DNA from: an uncultured Oscillospiraceae bacterium
Lineage (GTDB): Bacteria > Bacillota > Clostridia > UBA1381
NCBI GenBank assembly: GCA_946531785.1
Contig: CAMNAT010000057.1
Span: forward strand, 1 to 8,996
DNA length: 8,996 nt
Direction: 5' to 3'
The notes under the pieces are model-generated. The model was not told the origin of the DNA, made no database searches, and saw only the letters and a program-made list of their open reading frames with translations. This document shows positions 1 through 4,573 of the stretch, piece after piece. Position 1 is the stretch's first letter; each line of letters starts with the position of its first letter. Both the position numbers and the translations under genes were made by a program.

Positions 1-869
1 GGGAAGCCCACGCCGTGGGTATAGCACTTGAAAATCGAGCCTGTGTAATAGTCAATGCTCTGCAGCATACCGAGATCAAGCGAGATATACTGCTCAAATC
101 CGTACATCGTGAGCAGATCGTATATCTGTCTGAGGTTTTCGAGCGCAAGCCTTGAGGTGTTGTTCAGACCCTCAACATCCGCGCGTCCGAGCACCGACAC
201 ATCACCGAAAAGGTACGGCAGGTCGATCATGAGCTGCTTTATGTTATGGTCGATATCGAGCTTATCCACGATATGCTTGATGCCGCGCGAGTCCTTGGAG
301 TCGATGCGCTCGCGAAGTGTCTCGGTCATCTCGGGATCAAGCCCCATCTGCTCAACAAGTCCGGTGAAGAACGCCACCTGACCTATCTCCATCGAAAATT
401 CCTCGATGCCAAGCGCCGTTACCGCCTCCATTGTTGCCGCGATCACCTCGGCATCGGCGCGCGCCGAATATGAGCCGATAAGCTCTATGCCAGACTGCGT
501 TATCTCACGCCGCCGCACACCCTCGGTATGCTCGGCGCGGTACACGCTGCCGGTGTACATATATCTCACCGGAAGCACATCCGACACCGTCTTTGTCGCA
601 GCCATACGGGCGATCGAGGTCGTGAAGTCGGGGCGCAGCGCAAGGATGCGTCCCTGCTCGTCAAAGAATTTATACAGCTTCTCCTGCGAGATCTGTCCGG
701 TCTCGCCGCTGTAGCAGTCGTAATATTCAAATGAGGGCGATTCTATTTCCTTATAGCCGAAGGTCGAGAACACCACGCGTATGGTCTCCTCTATCTCCTT
801 CTTTGCCGCGCACTCACGCGGCAGCACATCATTCACGCCGTTGGGCGTATGTAATTTCCAGTCAGGCAT
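1..869 (-). CDS. hisZ: ATP phosphoribosyltransferase regulatory subunit HisZ (3' end beyond the window)
   Basis: HisZ is a catalytically inactive relative of histidyl-tRNA synthetase. It pairs with the short form of HisG to make the first, feedback-controlled enzyme of histidine synthesis in the cytoplasm. 289 codons are visible. The N-terminus has the TPNGVNDVLP opening typical of the HisS/HisZ fold. LRPDFTTSIAR (78-88) is the HisZ version of the motif; true HisS proteins usually have a Pro-Glu there. A motif-2-like stretch follows (about 102-130, ending TQSGIELIG), and SIDYYTGSIFK (271-281) corresponds to the class II synthetase YYTG segment. The C-terminus is cut by the window edge. The start at 869 is chosen because AAAGGA lies 7 nt upstream; the ATG at 875 would lie almost on that site. 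hisZ is commonly the first gene of a his operon, so hisG and others probably follow to the left (inference). Truncated HisS is the main alternative, less likely from the RPDFTT motif. Confidence 0.87.
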   Translation of the reverse strand, partial: MPDWKLHTPNGVNDVLPRECAAKKEIEETIRVVFSTFGYKEIESPSFEYYDCYSGETGQISQEKLYKFFDEQGRILALRPDFTTSIARMAATKTVSDVLPVRYMYTGSVYRAEHTEGVRRREITQSGIELIGSYSARADAEVIAATMEAVTALGIEEFSMEIGQVAFFTGLVEQMGLDPEMTETLRERIDSKDSRGIKHIVDKLDIDHNIKQLMIDLPYLFGDVSVLGRADVEGLNNTSRLALENLRQIYDLLTMYGFEQYISLDLGMLQSIDYYTGSIFKCYTHGVGF

Positions 870-902
870 GGTCATATCCTTTCAAATACCAATATTAGTT
901 CT

Positions 903-936
903 ATTATAGTATACCATGCAAGGAAACTTTTTGCAA
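903..936 (-). promoter_or_regulatory. Sigma-A-like promoter for hisZ
   Basis: On the minus strand, TTGCAA (931-936) is followed after 17 nt by TATACT (908-913). An overlapping TATAAT (903-908) is a possible alternative -10 but has a poor -35. It lies about 35-65 nt upstream of the hisZ start and downstream of the terminator at 953-980, so hisZ appears to begin its own transcript. Inferred from spacing and consensus only. Confidence 0.55.
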
Positions 937-952
937 GAGCGTAATAACACAA

Positions 953-980
953 AAATCCCGCGCTGCTCCGCGCGGGATTT
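953..980 (-). terminator. Intrinsic terminator after the RHH / HD-GYP-remnant unit
   Basis: A perfect 11-bp stem, AAATCCCGCGC (953-963) and GCGCGGGATTT (970-980), encloses a 6-nt loop. On the minus strand the stem is followed by a T-rich run (TTTTTGTGTT, counting the last stem bases). It lies 30 nt after the stop of the HD-GYP remnant and separates that unit from the hisZ promoter. The plus-strand tail (GGTTTATAT) is a weak U-tract, and no plus-strand gene ends here. Confidence 0.8.
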
Positions 981-1010
981 GGTTTATATGCGCTATGATG
1001 CCGCAAATAC

Positions 1011-1397
1011 CTAAACCCTGCCGATAACATCAAGCATTATATCCGCTATATCCGGATCAAACTGCTTTCCTTTACCGGCTCTGATCTCATTCACAGCATA
1101 TTCTATATTGCCATGGCTTCTGTATATTCTGTCAGAGGTCATAGCATCAAAAGCGTCTGCAACCGCTATTATACGCCCGAACAAGGGTATCTCCTCTCCG
1201 CCGATCCCGAACGGATAACCCTTTCCGTCATATCTTTCATGATGATACAGCGCGCCGTCGATTATATCGCTTTCTATTTCCACGCATTTCAACAGATCCG
1301 CGCCGCGCTCCGGATGCGTCCTTATCATCTCATATTCCTCTTGAAACACATTATGTCTTAGCGCCGCAGGACTTTTTACACAACAGATCCCACGCAT
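1011..1397 (-). pseudogene. 5'-truncated HD-GYP domain protein (c-di-GMP phosphodiesterase remnant)
   Basis: The 128-aa reading frame matches only the second half of an HD-GYP domain. HD-GYP enzymes hydrolyse cyclic di-GMP using metals held by an upstream His and His-Asp pair plus later His residues. Visible here are THPERGADLL (27-36), YHHERYDGKGYP (51-62, with His52-His53 and the GYP at 60-62), the IIAVADAFDAMTSDR segment (76-90) and the GKQFDP end (110-115). The HDIGK part and everything before it are missing. Homology seems to begin around residue 7-10. The first residues (MRGICC) are encoded by one arm of a large inverted repeat. The ATG has no Shine-Dalgarno sequence; TTAAAA precedes it. 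Without the HD residues, enzyme activity is not expected. The frame is open to its normal end, so the truncation may be recent, or a short protein may be made. It follows the RHH gene by 33 nt, in the same reading frame beyond that gene's TAG. Confidence 0.75.
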
Positions 1398-1424
1398 TTT
1401 TAACGGGATCTGTTGTGTAAGAAG
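1372..1424. repeat. Long inverted repeat (20-bp stem, 13-nt loop)
   Basis: TTACACAACAGATCCC (1376-1391) and GGGATCTGTTGTGTAA (1405-1420) are perfect 16-nt inverted copies. The pairing continues outward through one T-G wobble (1375/1421) to 1372 and 1424. The loop is 1392-1404. Neither strand has a U-tract after the stem, so it does not look like a standard terminator. On the minus strand the only available ATG of the HD-GYP remnant lies in the loop. It sits between the RHH stop (1431) and the first recognisable HD-GYP residues, i.e. at the point where that gene was broken. Confidence 0.8.
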
Positions 1425-1430
1425 CTCTCT

Positions 1431-1613
1431 CTATTCAATTATTGTGTTTTCCACTCCGTATTTCAGTATCATGTTTATCAGCTCGTTGCGTGAATAATTG
1501 CTCTCGGCAGCGAGCTTGTCCAGGGCTGCAAGTATATCCTCCTTGATCCTGACAGAAATAACCTTATTCCCGTCCTCGCCGCGTTTCTTTATTATGAGCG
1601 GTTCCTGTTTCAT
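1431..1613 (-). CDS. Small ribbon-helix-helix (Arc/CopG-type) DNA-binding protein
   Basis: A 60-aa protein with the layout of a ribbon-helix-helix (RHH) regulator: a basic N-terminal tail, a beta strand KVISVRI (17-23), a first helix from KEDILAALDKLAAESN (24-39), then SRNELINMILKYGVEN (41-56) as the second helix. The Ser-Arg-Asn-Glu-Leu turn is characteristic of the family. RHH proteins dimerise and place the paired strands in the DNA major groove; they often repress their own promoter or act as antitoxins. The start at 1613 is chosen because AAAGGGAG (1621-1628) lies 7 nt upstream; a TTG at 1682 in the same frame has no ribosome site. No toxin gene follows: the next frame downstream is an HD-GYP remnant. 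An imperfect palindrome just upstream may be its operator (inference). Its target genes are unknown. Confidence 0.75.
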   Translation of the reverse strand: MKQEPLIIKKRGEDGNKVISVRIKEDILAALDKLAAESNYSRNELINMILKYGVENTIIE

Positions 1614-1630
1614 CTCAACACTCCCTTTAA

Positions 1631-1665
1631 TGCGATCCCGTAAAGTTATACTTTTCGGGGTCGCT
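1631..1665. promoter_or_regulatory. Imperfect palindrome upstream of the RHH gene, possible operator
   Basis: GCGATCCCGTAAAGT (1632-1646) and ACTTTTCGGGGTCGC (1650-1664) are inverted copies around TAT, with one mismatch and one T/G difference. It ends 4 nt upstream of the RHH Shine-Dalgarno site. No T-tract follows on the minus strand, which argues against a terminator. Autoregulation by the RHH protein, or an RNA hairpin near the ribosome site, are both possible. Confidence 0.4.
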
Positions 1666-1820
1666 TTGCTATGAGATTTCAATTAAACAACAAAAAAATA
1701 TACGATTTTTTATAGATCTCACACGATATTTTCCCGAATGTCTACAAAAATTCATTAATTAAGCAGTTGTTAACCAACATTTGCAAGGTTTAAGTTATAT
1801 TAACAAATCTGTCTAAAGCC

Positions 1821-1849
1821 TTGATTTTCCATAAAATTAATGGTAGTAT
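1821..1849 (+). promoter_or_regulatory. Possible promoter for spo0A
   Basis: TTGATT (1821-1826), a 17-nt spacer and TAGTAT (1844-1849) give a moderate sigma-A match about 30 nt upstream of the spo0A start. The surrounding 1683-1820 stretch is very AT-rich and holds no gene. I found no convincing sigma-H promoter (AGGAAT-like -35 with a GAAT -10), although spo0A in Bacillus has one. Moderate support only. Confidence 0.4.
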
Positions 1850-1880
1850 CTTTGTATATACACGGAAAGGAGCTGTTAAT

Positions 1881-2642
1881 ATGGAACATCGTAAAATGAT
1901 GCTTGTGATCGACTCCGACCCGCATTATGCCCGGGCGCTTGCCCGGTATGCGGTAGATAGCGACAGCTTTTATGATTCGGCATTTGCTGCAGACGGTGCG
2001 GAGGGGCTGCGTCTTATAAGAGCTCTGTCGCCGGATGTTATCATCCTTGACTCCGTCCTTCCCTCTCTTGACGGGATCGGCGTGCTGCGCCGCATTGCAG
2101 AAAATGCTTCGGAAAAGCCTGTGATAATAATGCTTATGCACGCGCAGCCTGCAAAAATGTTTGAGGCAGCTGCCAGATACGGTGTTGACTACTTTATGAT
2201 AAAGCCGCAGAGCTGCAGAAGCATCTGCGATGCTGCCCGGGATCTTCTGACAGGCAGCGCGGCACCGGGAGAGGAAAAGGATACGGGGCTTGAAAAGAGC
2301 ATAGCCGCATATCTGCGCGGACTCGGCATGCCCGCCCACCTCAACGGCTACCGATATATGCGCTCAGCGCTGATGCTTACCGTTGACGATCCGGCGGTGA
2401 TCTCGCCGATCACCAAGAGCCTCTATCCGGCTATCGCAAAAATGTTCAGGACAAGCAAAAGCTGTGTTGAACGCGCGCTGCGCCATGCTATCGCAGTATC
2501 ATGGCAGCGAGGCAGCCGCAAGCTGCTTTCCGACATCTTCGGCTATAACTACGACGACACTCCCTATCGTCCGACCAACTCGGAATTCATCGCAATGATC
2601 TCCGATGACTTCCGCATGAAATACAAATACGATATGCTTTAA
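1881..2642 (+). CDS. spo0A: Stage 0 sporulation response regulator Spo0A
   Basis: Spo0A is the master regulator of entry into sporulation. Its receiver is phosphorylated, and its C-terminal domain then binds DNA at 0A boxes. The 253-aa length is close to the usual 255-270. The receiver spans about 1-122, with the phosphorylation site Asp57 in ILDSVLPSLDG and Lys108 in YFMIKP. The DNA-binding domain spans about 138-250. It is well conserved: LGMPAHLNGYRYMR (148-161), the SPITKSLYPAIAKMF stretch (175-189), VERALRHAI (196-204) and PTNSEFIAM (231-239). The start at 1881 has AAAGGAG 8 nt upstream; a TTG at 1821 in frame overlaps the promoter. Two receiver positions are unusual. The acidic pocket reads Asp11-Ser12-Asp13 where two adjacent Asp are typical, and the position of the conserved switch Thr/Ser is Met86. 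The domain remains clearly Spo0A-like, but how it is activated may differ. A short gene follows 14 nt downstream. Confidence 0.9.
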   Translation: MEHRKMMLVIDSDPHYARALARYAVDSDSFYDSAFAADGAEGLRLIRALSPDVIILDSVLPSLDGIGVLRRIAENASEKPVIIMLMHAQPAKMFEAAARYGVDYFMIKPQSCRSICDAARDLLTGSAAPGEEKDTGLEKSIAAYLRGLGMPAHLNGYRYMRSALMLTVDDPAVISPITKSLYPAIAKMFRTSKSCVERALRHAIAVSWQRGSRKLLSDIFGYNYDDTPYRPTNSEFIAMISDDFRMKYKYDML

Positions 2643-2656
2643 AAGGAGCATTTACC

Positions 2657-2884
2657 ATGGATGAGATGATAAACGAAAATATACTGATACAGCTGCCGAT
2701 ATGGGTACAGCAGCGGACAAAGGAGCTTTCGCGCGCACGCGACGGGAGACGGTCGGAGCTGCGGATAGTATTCACCCCGTTTGAGGATGACATAGACCAG
2801 GCGGATGTTGAGCTTTGCGCCGCGTCGCTGCGCGAGCTGAAAAGCAAGCTCTCCGCATATCAGACAAGGTATATCAGAAAATAA
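2657..2884 (+). CDS. Small unknown protein co-transcribed with spo0A
   Basis: A 75-aa protein that I do not recognise. AAGGAG (2643-2648) lies 8 nt before its ATG, and the start is only 14 nt after the spo0A stop, so it is very likely on the spo0A transcript. It has no signal peptide or membrane segment. It is rich in charged residues: an N-terminal part with ILIQLPIWVQQR (9-20), a short predicted strand ELRIVFTPF (34-42), and a C-terminal half (about 46-75) that looks like an amphipathic helix with regularly placed Leu, ending in a basic tail. One Cys is at 53. The strong ribosome site, codon use like spo0A and the terminator just after its stop support a real gene. A role linked to Spo0A is only suggested by position. 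Confidence 0.7.
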   Translation: MDEMINENILIQLPIWVQQRTKELSRARDGRRSELRIVFTPFEDDIDQADVELCAASLRELKSKLSAYQTRYIRK

Positions 2885-2888
2885 AATG

Positions 2889-2926
2889 GGAAAGGGACGC
2901 AGGCCGGATCGCCTGCGTCCCTTTCC
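2889..2926. terminator. Bidirectional terminator between the spo0A pair and the NlpC/P60 gene
   Basis: GGAAAGGGACGCAGGC (2889-2904) and GCCTGCGTCCCTTTCC (2911-2926) form a perfect 16-bp stem with a 6-nt loop. It lies between two converging stop codons (2884 and 2952). On the minus strand it is followed by a T-rich run (CATTTTATTTTC), good for the hydrolase gene. The plus-strand tail is weak (TCATTAAC), so termination of the spo0A transcript may be less efficient. Confidence 0.8.
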
Positions 2927-2951
2927 TCATTAACAAAGCAGATTATTTACA

Positions 2952-4205
2952 TTACCATACTCTCACTGCGCCCGCGTAATGCGATACACGATACGAGCTG
3001 TTGATCGATGCTACCTTTACAACATCGCCCGTATGCGGCGCGTGGATCATATTGCCGCCGCCGATGTAGATACCTACATGGCTGATACCGCCGCCGTTGG
3101 AGAAGAATACAAGGTCTCCCGGCTGGAGGTTTTCACGGCTTACATATCTACCTGCGCTTCTCTGAGCAGATGCTACTCGCGGTACCGAGATACCGTTTGC
3201 GCGGCATACATACTGTACAAGTCCGCTGCAGTCGAAGCCTGACGGAGTCGTTCCGCCCCAAACATATCTTACACCCAGATACTTATACGCTGTCGCAACT
3301 ATCGAAGCGCCTTTGCCCGAGCCTGATACAGCGGGTGCTGATGCCTGTGCCGGCTGTGCAGCCTGTGCGGTCGTTGCCGGAGCTGCTACCGCATATGACG
3401 ATGACGCTCTCTGAGCGTTCTGTCTTGCGATCGCCTCACGGCGTGCAGCCTCTTCTCTCTCTGCTGCTATACGCTTGATCTCTGTATGAACACCGCTCTT
3501 GTCTACCCACTCTCCTGTGAGATCCACGCCTGTGTTTATAACATAACCCTCAGTATAGTTATCTCCGTATAATACCTTGATGTAGTCACCCTCCTGACCA
3601 ACAACTATAAGATCGTCGCCGTCATTTACAGTTCCCACACCGCTCGATTCTGAGCTGCCCGATGAACGAACCACTAGACCGCTCTCGGCACTTACCTCTG
3701 CCTTTTTATAGTGGTCATACTGCAGCGCGCTCTCCTCTGCAAGATCCTTATCAAGAGTTACATCCTTGCTGGGTACATAACCGACAACACCGTTATCCGA
3801 TACCTTGTACCAGCCCTCTGTGCTCTCAAGGATCTCTACCTGATCCGCTCCGCTCATTTTGCCTGTTGCTTTTGCTTCCTCGTTGGGTTCGCTCTTTATA
3901 TCCACCGAGCCTGTTATATTTGCATAGCCCAGTGTAAGATAGCTCTTTTCAGCTATCGCCTGCTCTGTTGCAGGGTCTATCGGCTCCTCCGTCTCGACCT
4001 CTTCCTCAGTATTGGTCAATACAACGGCTGAACCCGTATCACTTTCTGTGCTTGTTATTGTTATGCTGTCCGTCGTTGCCGCAGTCGTGATCCTCATATC
4101 ACGCGCCTGACGGCTCTTTGACATATCCGATACCTGAAAAACGCTGAGCGTTCCCACCATTACGAAAGCTCCTATCGCAAGGATAGTGTGCTTTAAATTC
4201 CTCAT
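2952..4205 (-). CDS. Secreted SH3-domain NlpC/P60 peptidoglycan endopeptidase
   Basis: A 417-aa exported enzyme predicted to cut peptide stems of peptidoglycan (D-Glu to diamino acid bond). A signal peptide or N-terminal anchor is visible: basic MRNLKH, then a hydrophobic run to about residue 23. A Thr/Ser/Glu-rich linker (about 40-85) follows. There are two bacterial SH3-like regions, about 88-151 (containing GWYKVSDNGVVGYVPSKDV) and about 168-230 (GLVVRSSG, GDYIKVLYG, EGYV). A charged helix (about 238-266) leads into an Ala/Pro/Gln linker (270-298). The NlpC/P60 domain (about 299-417) has Cys326 in GFDCSGLVQYV, His376 in SHVGIYIGGG and His388 in MIHAPH as the likely catalytic triad. The start at 4205 has GGAGGT 10 nt upstream; the ATG at 4214 would sit almost on that site. 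Transcribed alone, toward spo0A. The promoter region suggests strong and possibly WalR-linked expression. RipA/CwlO-type enzymes are comparable, but I cannot assign an orthologue. Confidence 0.9.
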   Translation of the reverse strand: MRNLKHTILAIGAFVMVGTLSVFQVSDMSKSRQARDMRITTAATTDSITITSTESDTGSAVVLTNTEEEVETEEPIDPATEQAIAEKSYLTLGYANITGSVDIKSEPNEEAKATGKMSGADQVEILESTEGWYKVSDNGVVGYVPSKDVTLDKDLAEESALQYDHYKKAEVSAESGLVVRSSGSSESSGVGTVNDGDDLIVVGQEGDYIKVLYGDNYTEGYVINTGVDLTGEWVDKSGVHTEIKRIAAEREEAARREAIARQNAQRASSSYAVAAPATTAQAAQPAQASAPAVSGSGKGASIVATAYKYLGVRYVWGGTTPSGFDCSGLVQYVCRANGISVPRVASAQRSAGRYVSRENLQPGDLVFFSNGGGISHVGIYIGGGNMIHAPHTGDVVKVASINSSYRVSHYAGAVRVW

Positions 4206-4292
4206 TATTAACATAACCTCCTCAAATGTAATACCTTGATAACAATTGTTTCTGCTTAGTTGCATAAATGTTACTGAATTATTACAAAGACG

Positions 4293-4321
4293 ATTATACA
4301 CCATTATCACCCTCTTGTCAA
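4293..4321 (-). promoter_or_regulatory. Perfect-consensus sigma-A promoter for the NlpC/P60 gene
   Basis: On the minus strand TTGACA (4316-4321), a 17-nt spacer and TATAAT (4293-4298) match the sigma-A consensus at all twelve positions. The expected transcript start near 4286 gives a leader of about 80 nt. A/T tracts just upstream (4328-4350) resemble an UP element. Such a promoter is expected to be strong unless repressed. Confidence 0.88.
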
Positions 4322-4349
4322 CCTCTTTTTACAAAAAAAATCGCTTTTT

Positions 4350-4501
4350 TGTAATATTATCGCAACAAACAGCCTGTATTTGTAATCTAATCGTAATATT
4401 TACACGACGAATTAACCATATTTTAGGATGTTTTGTCCCTTCACCTCAGTTTTATGTTACAGAAATGTTTCATTTTTGTTTTCTTTTGTTACAAATGTTA
4501 T
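4350..4501. promoter_or_regulatory. Cluster of WalR(YycF)-box-like direct repeats in the divergent region
   Basis: The WalR consensus is TGTWAH-N5-TGTWAH. Plus-strand matches with small deviations are TGTAAT-N5-CGTAAT (4381-4397), TGTTAC-N5-TGTTTC (4455-4471) and TGTAAT-N5-CGCAAC (4350-4366). A further pair, TGTTAC-N3-TGTTAT (4487-4501), has a shorter gap. A related TGTTAC-N5-TATTAC (4269-4285) overlaps the predicted hydrolase transcript start. WalR is known to control cell-wall hydrolase genes. None of the copies is a perfect match and the region is AT-rich, so this is a suggestion. Confidence 0.33.
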
Positions 4502-4515
4502 CTGTTTATATCCTA

Positions 4516-4544
4516 TTGAAATACTCCTGTCCGTGTGTTATACT
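4516..4544 (+). promoter_or_regulatory. Sigma-A promoter for comEC-holA
   Basis: TTGAAA (4516-4521), a 17-nt spacer and TATACT (4539-4544) give a good sigma-A match. The transcript should begin near 4551, about 23 nt before the chosen comEC start. It is back to back with the hydrolase promoter, some 195 nt away. Confidence 0.7.
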
Positions 4545-4573
4545 TATTATATATGGAAAGGATCGCACCGAAG

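Noticed and set aside
55..734. Several plus-strand frames opposite hisZ
   Set aside because: They mirror the hisZ coding sequence, which has clear family motifs; no ribosome sites or domains are seen.
1372..1424. The long hairpin as the terminator of the RHH gene
   Set aside because: No U-tract follows on either strand, and a better terminator lies at 953-980.
1011..1613. RHH gene plus downstream frame as a toxin-antitoxin pair
   Set aside because: The downstream frame is an HD-GYP fragment, not a known toxin fold, and it lacks a ribosome site.
1810..1816. TGTCTAA near the spo0A promoter and TGTCGGA at 8698-8704 as possible Spo0A boxes
   Set aside because: Each differs from TGTCGAA at one position. 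Roughly two dozen such one-off heptamers are expected by chance in 9 kb on two strands.
1800..2339. A 179-codon frame opposite spo0A
   Set aside because: It lies antisense to the conserved spo0A coding sequence, has no start signals and its composition is that of a shadow frame.
4329..4354. Inverted repeat TTACAAAAAA / TTTTTTGTAA as a terminator
   Set aside because: It is only A/T pairs with two G/C, no gene ends there, and it lies upstream of a promoter; it is better read as an A/T-rich upstream element.
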